From: Mycoemilia scoparia
Taxonomy: Eukaryota; Kickxellomycota; Kickxellomycetes; Kickxellales; Kickxellaceae
Assembly (NCBI GenBank): GCA_027575805.1
Contig: JANBPU010000019.1
Coordinates: forward strand, 62,001-126,000
Reading direction: 5' to 3'
DNA length: 64,000 nucleotides
Positions 1 to 13,164 of this stretch are shown here, piece after piece (position 1 is the first letter of the stretch; each line of letters starts with the position of its first letter). Made by a program: the position numbers and the translations under genes. Below the pieces are notes generated by a model, which worked only from the letters and a program-made list of their open reading frames with translations, was not told where the DNA came from and searched no databases.

Positions 1-1230
1 AGATTCCCTGCCGATCCTACTCCAGGAAACTACTCGTCGCTGCTGATGAGCTCTGGTATCAATGGTAATCCAGGCATGCCCCCAGTACCCTTATGTTATG
101 AGCAATACCGTCAAGGCTCAACAGTATCTGCAAAGAAGAATCCACAAAGGGTCCAAAAAGAAGATACGCTTGGCTGCGCAGCTATAAATGTGGAATCGAT
201 GCTAGATGAGGTGTATCTGCGTACATTGGTAGATGGTTGGGCAGTTCAAGGAACATGGGATCAAACGAACAAAGCGCTTCTCCAGTTACAAATGTTCTTT
301 GTTCCTTCAGTTACAGGGCTTGCAGTTGAAAACCTTCCTCCAACTCTTAGTGATTGTTCCAATTCTATTGAGATCATTAATTGGCACAATACTACATACT
401 GCACTGGATTCCTTAGCCAGAGAGGTGGCGATACCAAGTTCTGGCGCCGCCGATTCTTTAAGCAGGTTGGCTGCCACCTTATCGCGTTCCATGAAGAATC
501 CTTGGAACCGAGAATGTTTATCGATCTCAATTATGCTACTAGGGTTATTGACAATTCATCAAATGCTCCTAGAAATGGTAAACGTGGCGGTCATGAGAGA
601 CTAAAATCTACCAGGATTAATAACTCTTCTCGAAACCATATTGGAGAGATGTCTGAGGTTACTAAAAAGACAAGGAGCTATTATCGTCATCATAATGGCC
701 AGCAACAACAGCAAGCGCCTCGTCGTAGAAACACACATAAACGCAACAACTCTGACTATTCTCGTCGTGACAGTGTACTACAAACTTCTCCATCTCCGGC
801 CGATTTAGCAAAACAGCATCTTAATCTGGCTCTACACGCAAACTATGAACCTAACAGACAAAACTCCTCCTCCCACCACAATCACTACGACTATGACCCA
901 GATAACCTGTATGATCATTCGAATGGCAGTTCCGGCAACGATTCTGGTGTCTACGATATTGGCCAAGAAAAACCTAAACAAAATTACCAGCAATTCAGTT
1001 CGTCAATCCAAAGTATCAATGCACCTCTGTATCACGGTTTCAGCATAGAGTTTGGCCAAGCAGGCTGGGTTGAATTCTATGCCGAATCTTATGAAGAAAA
1101 GCACACTTGGGTTCAAAATATTGGCCAGACTATTAGCCATTCAACCAAAATTCCACACTGGCTGATAAAGGTTCTGCATGCAGATTTATCTGAACAGCTG
1201 GATGTTACTAACAATAACAATAACGCATAA
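1..1230 (+). CDS. Anillin/Bud4-like septum protein, C-terminal part (5' end outside window)
   Basis: The frame is open from base 1, so this is the 3' end of a larger gene; the first in-window ATG at 46 is internal. Known role of the family: anillin/Bud4/Mid2 proteins scaffold septins and actomyosin at the division or bud site. Visible: an anillin-type segment (LGCAAINVESMLDEVYLRTL, then VDGWAVQGTW) followed by a C-terminal PH domain beginning GFLSQRGGDTKFWRRRFFK. The PH domain looks split: the first strands end near DLNYATRVID. Then comes about 150 residues of Gln/Asn/Arg/Ser/His-rich sequence, and the last strand and helix resume at GQAGWVEFYAESYEEKHTWV. No intron signal removes the insert and the frame stays open, so I read it as coding. 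It ends in an Asn run (NNNNNA). Family assignment fairly sure; orthology to Bud4 versus Mid2/anillin not resolvable here. Confidence 0.8.
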   Translation, partial: RFPADPTPGNYSSLLMSSGINGNPGMPPVPLCYEQYRQGSTVSAKKNPQRVQKEDTLGCAAINVESMLDEVYLRTLVDGWAVQGTWDQTNKALLQLQMFFVPSVTGLAVENLPPTLSDCSNSIEIINWHNTTYCTGFLSQRGGDTKFWRRRFFKQVGCHLIAFHEESLEPRMFIDLNYATRVIDNSSNAPRNGKRGGHERLKSTRINNSSRNHIGEMSEVTKKTRSYYRHHNGQQQQQAPRRRNTHKRNNSDYSRRDSVLQTSPSPADLAKQHLNLALHANYEPNRQNSSSHHNHYDYDPDNLYDHSNGSSGNDSGVYDIGQEKPKQNYQQFSSSIQSINAPLYHGFSIEFGQAGWVEFYAESYEEKHTWVQNIGQTISHSTKIPHWLIKVLHADLSEQLDVTNNNNNA

Positions 1231-1808
1231 TATAATTACTATATACCCTTCTCACCTTGCTTGTTTTTTGGTCATAAATAGCAGATATAATATAGCGCGT
1301 ATTGATTACAAGTTTATCTCATCTTTTTATATCGCATTATATATACATCCAAACATTTTGGCACTTTTTTATACATATATTTTTATAATTATACATTCAA
1401 CTAATTTCATTATTGTAATATAGAATACCTTAATAATATCAGTTTTCAAGAGCAATGGTTTAGTTATTTTTGAAAGATGGCCACTTTCTAATAAATGGTA
1501 GTCATCCACTTGGCTGTGATTATCTCTATAACCGTTGGCAACCAAAAGGTAACCTTAAAAAATTATTACTAAAATATGTTATAATTTTATAATAATTCAA
1601 GAATTATTCCTCGTTGATTGATGCGCAGTCTCAACTCTTGCTTTTTGATTACAAATGTTTTCTTGATCTTTAAAGAATAGGCATTCCTATTTGACAGCCA
1701 TAACCCATAATTAAAACATTAGTTGTCAAACATTCAAGTTTTTCAAGTATCCTATTTTGATCCTGAAAATCACAAAAGGTTATATCTTAATTATATACCG
1801 CTACAAAT
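1231..1808. other. Intergenic, AT-rich, with one MITE-like copy
   Basis: No coding signal. It holds a degenerate copy of the TTTTTGAAGGGC-ended repeat at about 1461-1571 and otherwise AT-rich 3' and 5' flanks of the neighbouring genes. Confidence 0.6.
1461..1571. repeat. MITE-like element, family 1 (degenerate copy)
   Basis: The left end reads TAGTTATTTTTGAAAGATGG and the right end AACCTTAAAAAATTATTA, an imperfect inverted repeat. The interior (CCACTTGGCTGTGATTATCT, then CTATAACCGTTGG) matches the interior of the copies at 62041-62356. Confidence 0.65.
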
Positions 1809-2965
1809 ATGTCTGAAGTCACCACAAAACCGCTATTCAAAAAGTCCAAAAGAAAATCAACTCTTCGACAAAAACAAACAGCTTCAAGCAAAATAGAAGA
1901 AGAGTCTGGTAAACATAATGATAGTCTTGCAGATGCGCAGTCTGATGAAGATTTGAGCCGAGATGAAACACAAAATAGTGATAACGATGAAGATACAGCC
2001 ACAAGCACTGGTCCAATATTCAAGAAACGTCGACGAGGTATAGTATCGGGGTCAGACCGAAAAAAGTCAAACATCGGTGATACCAAAGTAGAATATAAAG
2101 TAGAAGATGAAACCAAGCACTACATAAAAGGAAAAGATGCAACTCGTGAAGCAGAATGGGATACACAAAAGGACCGTGATGGACAGGCAATACTTGAAAA
2201 GAAGGTAAAGGCCCAACAAAACAATAGCAACAATGCAAACAGCGATGGAGGACGTAGCGACGAATATAAGGGCCAAGCTAGCTACAAGACATTTATAAAA
2301 CCTGAGGATAGTAAATTTGGTAATGCGGCATCAGCAAAAAATCGGACAGGGCCGATTAGAGCCCCTTCACATCTACGCTCCACTACGGTGTTTGATTATC
2401 AGCCAGATATCTGCAAGGATTATAAAGAAACTGGGTTCTGTGGTTATGGAGATTCGTGTATTTATATGCATGATCGCGGGGACTATAAATCAGGGTGGCA
2501 GCTAGAAAAGGAATGGGAGGAACGGCAAAAGAATGGAGGAAGGGCTGATGATCCTAGTTTGTATGAGATTCAAAGTGAAGATGAAGACGATTCCGATGAT
2601 GAATTGCCATTTGCTTGTTTGATATGCAGAAATGAATTTGTCAATCCGGTCGAGACAAAGTAAGTTTGCTACCATGGTTATTATATTATTCAATAAAGTT
2701 TGAAGGCTAAATTGGCCTTGAGTAATACAATATAATGTAGCTGACCTGTATTGTGCTGTTTAATAGATGCGGCCATTACTTTTGTGAAGCATGTGCGCTA
2801 AAGCACTACAGAAAGACCCCTAAATGTTATGCATGTGGGAAAGCAACCAGTGGTATATTTACTCCCTCAAAACGACTCCAACAGAAATTAAAGGAAAAAC
2901 AAGAGCGAGCAGATACTCAGGAAAAGGGTAGTGGTAGTGAAGATGCAGGAGACGACAGCTATTAG
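1809..2965 (+). CDS. CWC24: CWC24/RNF113-like spliceosome-associated CCCH + RING protein
   Basis: Two exons, 1809-2659 and 2767-2965 (donor GTAAGT at 2660, acceptor TTTAATAG), giving 349 aa. The codon split across the intron restores [13 protein letters not shown], so the intron falls inside the RING finger. Order: basic/acidic low-complexity N-terminus (about 1-190); a CCCH zinc finger near 200 ([20 protein letters not shown]); an acidic linker; a C3HC4 RING ([17 protein letters not shown]); a short charged tail. Family knowledge: Cwc24 (yeast) and RNF113A (human) join the Prp19-related spliceosome before the first catalytic step and use the zinc finger near the 5' splice site. Its stop lies 87 bp from that of the convergent RAD1. 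Domain order and length are as expected; high confidence. Confidence 0.93.
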
Positions 2966-3052
2966 TAGTATATTGGAAGCTTACATTTTATAAATTGCTT
3001 TAACAATAAAACTGCTTTTGTCTACTACTTTAATTGATTTAAACTGTCCTCA

Positions 3053-4573
3053 TCAAATGGATTCGGAGTGGATAACAAGGGGTGCAAACACAAATGTTAC
3101 AAAAGATACCTCTGCTTCAGTTGGTACCATGAATTCCAATGACAAAAAACCCCGATCATTAATGCTGATCTTTATCCGTGTTGACTGGTACAATGCTGTT
3201 TTGGTTTTCATGATCAACGATAGTTTATATCGGTTCTCTTGCTCAGCTTTACAGTAAAATTGATCCATGACCTCTCCTCCTTTGCTATAAGCCATCTTTA
3301 TAGAGCAATCGTTTTGGTTAATACAGTATATATCTTTTCTCATTTAACACGTTAATGTAAAGTAAACTTGATGACTACCTCTAGGCTACCATTAGTACCG
3401 ACTGTTTGTAATTTGAGGAATGGGGCTGTGTTTGCCATAGATATGGTCACAAACTCACTCGTCTGATCGAGCTCTTTAAATGCCTCTATGAACCACTCCG
3501 ACTACAACCAAAGTATCCGAATCTGACATTTAGTACCCCAGCCAATAATGCTGATCCATAGAGTGCAAAATATCATTATAGTATACTACTGACCTTCATT
3601 ATAGCTTGTTGGATAACTTCGTAGGCCGCAAAAGACAAATCTGGTAAATCTTGTGGTTCAAATGTTGCCAATCTACAAACCGATATGACCCCACTATCCT
3701 CCAACCTTCACAAGCAGCAATTTTTTTTGGTTATTAGCCATGCAATAAAGATGTTATAATCTATAGTATTTGTTGCTTACATTAGCTCAAAGTCAGACCC
3801 CGGTCCATCATATGCCAGCTTAACTGTAGTAGCACCTTTATATAAACTCAGATTGGCATATCCTGGCATTGTACTGCCTCCGGCACCAGATGCATCGGCA
3901 CCAATAAATGACGATGCTTGGGCTCTAGACGATGGAGCATTTGAATTTGAAGGGCCCAGGAACAAACCCAAACATTCTATCAGGGTTTCTATATGCAATC
4001 CGAACACCATATCATCTTCCTCATTTTCATCATCTTCTTGCTGTGCCTGATCGTCCTTTTGATTTTGGTTTGGAATCGGGTTAAACCCAAACTGTGAGAA
4101 TTGGCTCTTTTTCATATAAGCATGGGCGACCATACACCGAGATTCCTCAGAAGAAAACACTACACCACTGGCATTGATTGTGCATTGCCCTCTCTATATA
4201 AATATTTCGTCGTTACATGTGTTTATTGTTAGTATCTATCTATATATCTGGTGAGATCTCATTAGTGACTGAATCTATGGTAGGCAGAAATGGAGGGCCC
4301 TCATCAGATTTTGGCCCAACCATGAGCCAACCCATATGCAACTCCTGGGACCAATATTGCCTAAGGCCTTTCGGACCATGTTCATCTGCTAGTGTTTTGT
4401 TGCATTTTATTTGCCTTATTTTCACTGATAAAAGGTGTACTTACTGTGTTTATGTTGACTGCCCTCAGCATGTTTACAAGTGGTCGAACATTGTTTAGCT
4501 TTGCTGTAAAGGCAATATCCTCCATATCCGGCCCCTGTGGCTGCTGCTGTTGTTGAGGCACACTGTTGTCCAT
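3053..4573 (-). CDS. RAD1: RAD1, 9-1-1 DNA-damage checkpoint clamp subunit
   Basis: Five exons on the minus strand: 4445-4573, 3781-4193, 3594-3705, 3379-3501, 3053-3295, joining in frame to 339 aa. Rad1 motifs: FTAKLNNVRPLVNMLRAVN, then CTINASGVVFSSEESRCMVA, a FGLHIETLIECLGLF strand, the strand LEDSGVISVCRLATFEP, then EWFIEAFKELDQ and a C-terminal IKISINDRGFLSLEFMVPTE. Family knowledge: Rad1 forms the PCNA-like Rad9-Rad1-Hus1 ring that is loaded at damaged DNA and activates ATR/Mec1. An acidic insert (DDQAQQEDDENEEDD) and a Ser/Ala/Gly-rich loop sit in the middle. Intron 1 (4194-4444, 251 nt) contains a copy of dispersed repeat family B. The last intron (3296-3378) is the least certain junction, chosen because it links SLE to the conserved AYSKGGE strand. 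Confidence 0.88.
4250..4375. repeat. Dispersed repeat family B, inside RAD1 intron 1
   Basis: The segment (GAATCTATGGTAGGCAGAAA, GGCCCAACCATGAGCCAACC, CAACTCCTGGGACC) is closely matched in reverse complement by 14160-14275. Both copies keep the same short open stretch (ESMVGRNG...PSD), but no gene is evident. Confidence 0.7.
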
Positions 4574-4879
4574 ATTCTGCCTCCTATATACACACTTTGT
4601 ATGAAGAATTGATATATTACTAGAAGTCTAATCTTAATAATGCAAGCTATGACCTTTTGACACTTTTAATGATGAACCATAAACTATGGGTAGCTAATAT
4701 TTGAGCTGAATTTATTTTACATAGATTTAACAACTTTTAGTGTATGTAGCATATGGCTACCTCCCTTGGAGTAATAAAATTCTTGATCGTCGTTTTACAA
4801 TAATTTAAATGACTAAAAACAGTATAATTCGGCTTATATTTTTATGTAAGAGGGAAAAACATAACTCCAATAAGAAGGG
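4574..4879. other. RAD1 upstream region
   Basis: No coding signal. At 4741-4785 there is a short stretch (GTATGTAGCATATGGCTACC, GGAGTAATAAAATTC) that resembles part of the family-C repeat copy near 26461-26505. Confidence 0.45.
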
Positions 4880-5200
4880 CTAAACTATCCGTTCATCTCC
4901 ACTGCCGGTTTTTCTTCTCCAAATTTTCCCTATGCAATTTCCAAACATTTTTACTTTCAAACCATTACACCGCTCCTTGAATCTTTGGCTCTTTTTATAC
5001 AACACAACGCACACAATTATCATGATGACTAAAAAGATAAAAAGATAATAATTAAAGCAGTAGTTAGTACCAGCATTGTCAAATAAATGTGGTGAAGGAA
5101 CATAAACTTTGTCAAAAAGCAAATGTTGCTCTCATATAATAGTGCTTTACTTACTAATGAGTATAAGGAGAATGAGGAAGAACCAGCCAATACCAGACAT
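4880..5200 (-). CDS. Small single-pass membrane protein A (64 aa, two exons)
   Basis: Exon 1 is 5155-5200 (46 nt: 15 codons plus 1 base) and exon 2 is 4880-5028. The intron has donor GTAAGTAAAG, a branch-like TACTAAC and acceptor TTTTTAG. The spliced protein starts MSGIGWFFLILLILI, continues IIMIIVCVVLYKKSQRFKER, and ends in a basic tail (WRRKTGSGDERIV). One hydrophobic helix spans about residues 5-25 and the intron cuts it in phase 1. Positive-inside reasoning predicts the short N-terminus outside/lumenal and the basic tail cytosolic. I do not recognise a family. The identical split-helix gene structure recurs in seven other genes of this window, which is the main reason to call it real. Confidence 0.68.
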
Positions 5201-5752
5201 ATTGAATAAATAATTTTGCGACTAGAATTTTGCTTTAATTGTATAAAGATGTAGATAGAATAAACAGAAACAGAATAAAAGTTGACATCTCCCACAAATG
5301 TGTGAAAACAATGCTACTTCTCGATTTGAAATTTCGATTCAAACACGTGTCTTTAGCTTGTACGAGAAGAAAATCAAAATATAGGAATCAAGTTCTTTAT
5401 AAATAAGGATCACTAATTCCATGATGATTTTGATGAAATTTAAAGGGGCATATATTTTAGAATAAAAATCAAAGTTATAAAATCAATAGGTTGAAGTTTG
5501 CCCAATTCTTAAGGCTTTTTTTGCTCGCTATAGAATACATGTTGGTTGCAAAATGTACATTTAGCTTAATTATATGTACAACAAAATGATATTTTTTGAG
5601 TAAAAGCCCAACTCTGGCATTTTCTCACCTTCTCATGGCAACAGTAGTATTTTTATTATTAGATAGTAAGAATATAATACACTGTAAATAATGGCATAAA
5701 ATGCTAAATACATATTACAACAAAACTGGAATACGCTTCCCTAGACCTCATT
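5201..5752. other. Intergenic between small membrane genes A and B
   Basis: AT-rich, with no coding signal on either strand and no recognisable repeat. Confidence 0.4.
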
Positions 5753-6062
5753 TTAATTAGAATTAACTGGCAGTGGCATGAGTTTTTCCTTTTGTCCGTA
5801 TCGACCAATTTTGTGGTAAAACTTATCTCGATACTCTGGACTCATCTTTTCAAAAGCGTACTTGATCAGATTCATTCCAAGGACCAACAAAACAAACGCT
5901 ATTATAAAAATACCGAAAACTAAAATATAGAAAAATATAGTGGTTAAAGTTTAATATTTTTAGGTCTTACAGAATACCATGAACACGTATATAACAACCC
6001 ATGATACACTTACTTATTGAGCAACTGTAAATGTTATCTTCCAGATTTGAGTGACGAAGCAT
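5753..6062 (-). CDS. Small single-pass membrane protein B (71 aa, two exons)
   Basis: Exon 1 is 6014-6062 (49 nt, 16 codons plus 1 base) and exon 2 is 5753-5919. The donor is GTAAGTG and the acceptor ATATTTTAG. The protein begins MLRHSNLEDNIYSCSI with a polar N-terminus, has a helix FGIFIIAFVLLVLGMNLIKY, and a charged tail EKMSPEYRDKFYHKIGRYGQ ending in a Pro-containing LMPLPVNSN. The intron is phase 1 at the start of the helix, as in the sister genes. The tail is longer than in most of them. Function unknown; no enzyme motif visible. Confidence 0.66.
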
Positions 6063-6372
6063 GGTTGATTATATTGCGCTTGGTGTTGTTGCCAATAGTT
6101 TAGATGGTTTATAATATTGCTTGACTAGAAAATGTAGAGCAGGGGTTTAGTGGTAAAAGAATTTGTTGAATTCGCAGATGAAAACACGGGAGACAATTAT
6201 TTATAACTTGAATAGCGACGGAATGTGTATCTAGAAGTCAGCATTACCAAATTCACCTCATTTTGATTTTGGATCATAAGGTCTGTTCATAGATAGTAAA
6301 AAAAGGAGCCAAGAATTTCAAAAACTGCAAATTTATTTTGATTCAATTAGCTGTATTGATATGCGTGCACAC
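6063..6372. other. Intergenic
   Basis: AT-rich. I see nothing beyond the likely promoter of gene B and the 3' flank of the F-box gene. Confidence 0.4.
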
Positions 6373-7953
6373 TCAATAATCTAACTGCCTAAACCATATT
6401 TGTGCGTTGCGTTTCTTCAATCTATCCAAAGTATCCTTATCGTGTATGTTGGTGCTGAATTTCCTTAGAACAGGGAAATATCCAGCGATATTGTCGATAC
6501 AATTGAAATCCAAGTTGGGAGAGTAATCAACATAAAGGTCTAACTCAGAGAGTCTAGGGAAATTGGGTTTATCGCTGCAGCTGTCGAGCGACTCACAACT
6601 TCTTTTGCTGCCATTAGAAACAGTTAGAGCCAGAGACAAGTACTCAAGTGCTTTGAATTGGGACAGTGGATAAAAAACCTCCTCGCCTGCTAAAATACTG
6701 AAGCCTATACGTAAAGAGCGCAAGTTATGCCAAGAGAATATTGTAGTAGCCGGAGAATTGGAGTTCAAATCAAACGAAATGGGCTCATCCCCATCGTCAT
6801 TAGAGTTTATTGCTTCAAGTAAAGGATGTTCAAAGAACATGGCATTTGTCATTTTTCTTATTGAGTATGTTGCCCCGGTAATCTTTATACAAAGATGGCA
6901 AAGCTCTGAAAAGTTGTTTCCAAGTGCCTTGAAGTTCTTTATCCACTGAACAGTATCTCTTTTGCTTAGGGAATACTCCAAATTTAAGCTCTTCAGGAAC
7001 TTAGAGTTCCAGGAAATAAGCTCCACCAAAGATTGTGGCAAGCCTGTAAGCGACAAATCTGCTATCTGATGGGCATTTGATCTAAAGAAGCAATCTATGG
7101 GAATTATTACGGCTTGGCTTTCATCTTGTTCGCCCATTTTATATATGTACGGCTCGTGAATTTGTGAGATACTTGTTAGATTGGGGAATAGAGGATAATC
7201 AAACTCTAAACTCTTCGAGTCTTGAATGGTTAGATCCAAAGCACCCCATTTTCCAAAACCGAGACTCTTCAAACTATATTTCTTTTCCCCATGGTTCTTT
7301 AAGGGACTCGAGAGTGAAGATTTGAATATATCTTTTGAACTTTCAAGCATACAGCTAGATATATGCAGGTCATTGGCATGGGGGATAAGGTCAAGTAAGC
7401 TAGTTATACTACTGAGGCGAATGTGGGGCTCCAGTCTAAGGCTTGTCAAACATCGAACAGAGTTTACAAAAGAGCTATAATCTTCTCCTAATTTGGAATC
7501 ATCGGCAACTAACAAGTGGCCTTCAAAAACCTTGATCCTCTTGAGAGTCTTATTCGTCCTCATAATGGTTGGAATTTTGGAAAGCTGGCCTGCAGTGTAG
7601 CTTACACAAAGGGATTCAATTCTCTGGCATTTAAGTCCAAATATATCATCGTTAAGGGTGACATTGTCATGTATCTCCAGATCCTTTACAAAATGATGGC
7701 CTAGCTGACAGAATAACTCAACTGTCTTAATCTCTGGCGGAATAATTTTGAGCTTTTCTAGATCTTCTTTGGTACTGTATCGGTGCATTCCAACGCGAAA
7801 CTTTGGTCTTATTTCTATAGAATACCTTGTCCACATGGCTTCTAGGGCTGCACTTTGCCAACTTGGCGAGACATTTTTAATGTTGACTAAAGTCTTGTCA
7901 TTAATGTAAAGGTATTTGCAAACTTGGACTTTAATGTGTTGAGGAATATCCAT
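6373..7953 (-). CDS. F-box-like / leucine-rich protein, 526 aa
   Basis: Uninterrupted minus-strand ORF of 526 codons. The N-terminus (IPQHIKVQVCKYLYINDKT, then LVNIKNVSPSWQSAALEAMW) has the spacing of a divergent F-box: a proline start, a K/V-rich helix, and a W near residue 40. The rest holds irregular leucine-rich segments such as SLRLEPHIRLSSITSLLDL, CMLESSKDIF and EYLSLALTVSNGS, typical of fungal F-box/LRR proteins of low conservation. Family knowledge: F-box proteins bind Skp1 in SCF ubiquitin ligases and recruit substrates via the LRRs; the substrate here is unknown. The start ATG at 7953 is the first in frame and leaves a full F-box. No intron signals needed. Confidence 0.7.
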   Translation of the reverse strand: MDIPQHIKVQVCKYLYINDKTLVNIKNVSPSWQSAALEAMWTRYSIEIRPKFRVGMHRYSTKEDLEKLKIIPPEIKTVELFCQLGHHFVKDLEIHDNVTLNDDIFGLKCQRIESLCVSYTAGQLSKIPTIMRTNKTLKRIKVFEGHLLVADDSKLGEDYSSFVNSVRCLTSLRLEPHIRLSSITSLLDLIPHANDLHISSCMLESSKDIFKSSLSSPLKNHGEKKYSLKSLGFGKWGALDLTIQDSKSLEFDYPLFPNLTSISQIHEPYIYKMGEQDESQAVIIPIDCFFRSNAHQIADLSLTGLPQSLVELISWNSKFLKSLNLEYSLSKRDTVQWIKNFKALGNNFSELCHLCIKITGATYSIRKMTNAMFFEHPLLEAINSNDDGDEPISFDLNSNSPATTIFSWHNLRSLRIGFSILAGEEVFYPLSQFKALEYLSLALTVSNGSKRSCESLDSCSDKPNFPRLSELDLYVDYSPNLDFNCIDNIAGYFPVLRKFSTNIHDKDTLDRLKKRNAQIWFRQLDY

Positions 7954-8698
7954 GTAGCATGATAAAGACCAAAATGGTTACTATGGCGGTAATATATGCA
8001 AGCTTGTTAGAATGAAAGTGGATGATCGAATTAAAGTGATTTAAGCTTCAAATCCTATTTTCCTGCCCAGGTAGTGAATACTGTGGGAAACAAGTTATAT
8101 AACAAATTATGGAACAACCACCATTTGACTCCAAGGCTACATACACACAAACTAGATTCACTACCATTACTATGTCTTTATATTAAAGCACAACACCCTT
8201 TTATAAAATCTAGATTCAAGCTAACTCATGGCAATTACCTGTTAGTCCAAAAACAAGGCATCTGTACAAAATAAATGCTCGCCAGGATTTCAGCTTTAGT
8301 TGAAGAGTCGTTGTGTGCTACCTCCTCTACAAAGAGAGTAGTTTTTATTTAAATTTATCGTAACATAAAGTCCACGCACTTGATTTTGATAAATCCTCTT
8401 TGGCCCCATTACATGTATTGATTTTAAACTAGCAACTTACACGCTACTTTGTTTATGCATTAATGTATTGGTAGAATCAAAATACCATCAACTAAACATT
8501 AAATGGCCCAAGCTTAAAAGGTACTACATTCCACTAACTAGGAAAATTTACATATCTACATTTTACAAGGCTTATCCCATCTCCTTCATTCTTTCCAACG
8601 CCTTTTGTTGTTAGTAAATATATCTAGCATACTTGCTCTACCACTCAAGTTCAAGAAATCTTTTAGTTTGTATCTATAAGCTATATTGTACACTAGTA
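7954..8698. other. Intergenic between divergent genes
   Basis: The upstream regions of the F-box gene (minus) and the unknown gene at 8699 (plus) share this span. It holds only short ORFs without codon character. No repeat recognised. Confidence 0.45.
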
Positions 8699-9643
8699 AT
8701 GCCATTTACCTTTCCGTTTGGTAGATCCAAATCTTCCAGCAATAATAAAAATAAATACACTGACAAAAGATCCAGTTCTGATGTTGAGGTCCGGGAGCTT
8801 AGGAGACAAATAGATGACTTAGATATAAACAAAGGTTTGCCAAATCAGCAATTGCATTCACCTCTTAAAGTTTCTAATAACGCCGTCAACAGTACCGATA
8901 TATCCAAATTTCAACCAAATCCATACGATGATTATGAACTAAAGACACCACTTGTTGAAGAAATTCGTGAAAAGTATGGCGAAATTAGGCTCACAAAATC
9001 CATGACTCTAGTAAACATTACCAAATCACTCAAGCCAACTTTCTATTTCGGACGAGATTCTAAAAAGGAGGCATGCGCTATAAAGCTTAGCCCCGATTCA
9101 GGAAAATTGACCATATTTGTTGGAGCACTAGAAGAGAACAGAGTAAACTTGCAAGATCATTTCTACTGCAAATCCCATACAAAAAAGCTCTGCAAAACAT
9201 TGCATTCGCTGATTAGCATATTTGATGATGGGACTCAGGTTGAAATGATAATCACTGCAGCTAGTAACAAGGATTTCTCTGAAAAAGTTATCAGGCTTAT
9301 TGAAAACACTATTTATGAACTCGAATCTGGAGTTGCTGTTAATTCAACCAGTGATAGTGATAGTGTCGGGTGGGCTGGTTTATCTGCCAAATATACCAAG
9401 TCTCCATTTTCGGGATCATCATCACCTAAAGCCAAGATGTGTCCATTTTGTTTAGTAAAAGTTGAAAAAAGCGATTGTCTGGATATTATTATGAGTTCAG
9501 TTGCTGATTACAAAGAAAAAAATCCATATCACATCCAACATTCAAGCCTCCATAGCTATAATGGAAAGCTGGGAAGCAGAAAGAGTTTAAATACCAATAT
9601 TGTCAAAGTATATGTTGATAATGATGTTAGCGATTGCGACTGA
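8699..9643 (+). CDS. Unknown protein, 314 aa, with CPFC motif
   Basis: Single exon. I chose ATG 8699 (MPFTFPFGRSKSSSNN); an in-frame ATG at 8633 would add 22 residues, but they look like UTR. Not recognised. Visible: a Ser/Lys/Asn-rich N-terminus; a short predicted coiled coil (EVRELRRQIDDLDINKG, about 29-45); a middle region with alternating hydrophobic residues (LTKSMTLVNITKSLKPTFYF, KLTIFVGALEENRVNLQDHF) that looks like a folded domain; a Ser-rich stretch; then KMCPFCLVKVEKSDC near 260, a possible zinc knuckle; and an acidic end (DNDVSDCD). Length, codon flow and the compact middle domain argue for a real gene. Confidence 0.65.
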   Translation: MPFTFPFGRSKSSSNNKNKYTDKRSSSDVEVRELRRQIDDLDINKGLPNQQLHSPLKVSNNAVNSTDISKFQPNPYDDYELKTPLVEEIREKYGEIRLTKSMTLVNITKSLKPTFYFGRDSKKEACAIKLSPDSGKLTIFVGALEENRVNLQDHFYCKSHTKKLCKTLHSLISIFDDGTQVEMIITAASNKDFSEKVIRLIENTIYELESGVAVNSTSDSDSVGWAGLSAKYTKSPFSGSSSPKAKMCPFCLVKVEKSDCLDIIMSSVADYKEKNPYHIQHSSLHSYNGKLGSRKSLNTNIVKVYVDNDVSDCD

Positions 9644-10444
9644 AAAATCCAATGCCAAAAATAAACTAAATAGAAGGTGTATTTTATTTGGTTGCACTCA
9701 TATGTGGAATCGATCTAGATATTACATTTAGTATAGGTCGAATATAGAATGCTTTAAATAGATATATAATATGTTGGGATTTCTAATTGCTTTCGATTTT
9801 GTTCACTTTTTAGCCCTACCACAGACATGTATATCTAGCAGATGACACTATTTCTTAAAAACATTCAGAATATAACATAATATAAATATCTATAGTGAAC
9901 TCCATTTAGTATTATTCATGGGAAAAAATTACACACTGATGTTATAATGCTAAAGTATATAAAGTGCATTTTCGAGATATTATCTGTAACGGCGCTCGCC
10001 TAGAATAGCGACCACCATCACGTGATCACCCGCAAAAATTTGGCCCAAAAGTCTTGCATTTTATACTTGTGTTAGGGAGAATATTATGGTATAGGGTTAT
10101 AAGATATTCCCCCACATATACGACATTGAGAAATTTTCTCTAACAATATAATGTTGATACCAAAGACTGATAATGATACTGTGACAAAGTACTACATTCT
10201 GTGAATACAAAAGAAATACACAAAGGAGTTGTTTTGTTGGTTGAACTCTTTATTAATAATAGTTGGAAAATTATAAAACTTGCAAAGTAAAAATACTTCA
10301 TGTAAAAGAAACGTTGTCACATAAGTGATCATATGAATCTTCTACATTCGACACAAACAACATTGAGAAGAATGAAGACAAAAAACATGGTGGCGTGAAG
10401 ATTGAGGGGGTAATTGTGTGAATGGCAACGATACGCCAAACATT
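9644..10444. other. Intergenic, convergent 3' flanks
   Basis: Lies between the ends of two convergent genes. It is AT-rich, with a small GC-richer patch at 9990-10035 (GGCGCTCGCCTAGAATAGCG, CACGTG-containing) that I cannot assign. Confidence 0.4.
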
Positions 10445-12936
<2,492 letters not shown>

Positions 12937-13164
12937 TGTGTATGTATAAGACTGGTGTTAGTGTATGAAGAGATAAGCGTTAGAGTCACAGTGAGTGGAC
13001 GAGAGAAGTGATGATGCTAGTTGATGGTGAGACAGAAGAATGACGATGGCCAAACGGTTCGATAGTAGACGTGCGTAGGCTTGGGCTTATAAACAAAGAA
13101 TATTTATAGTAAAGAAAAAAGAGTTGGCGAGCAGAAAAGTTTAACAAGCAGGGGAAGCACAGGC

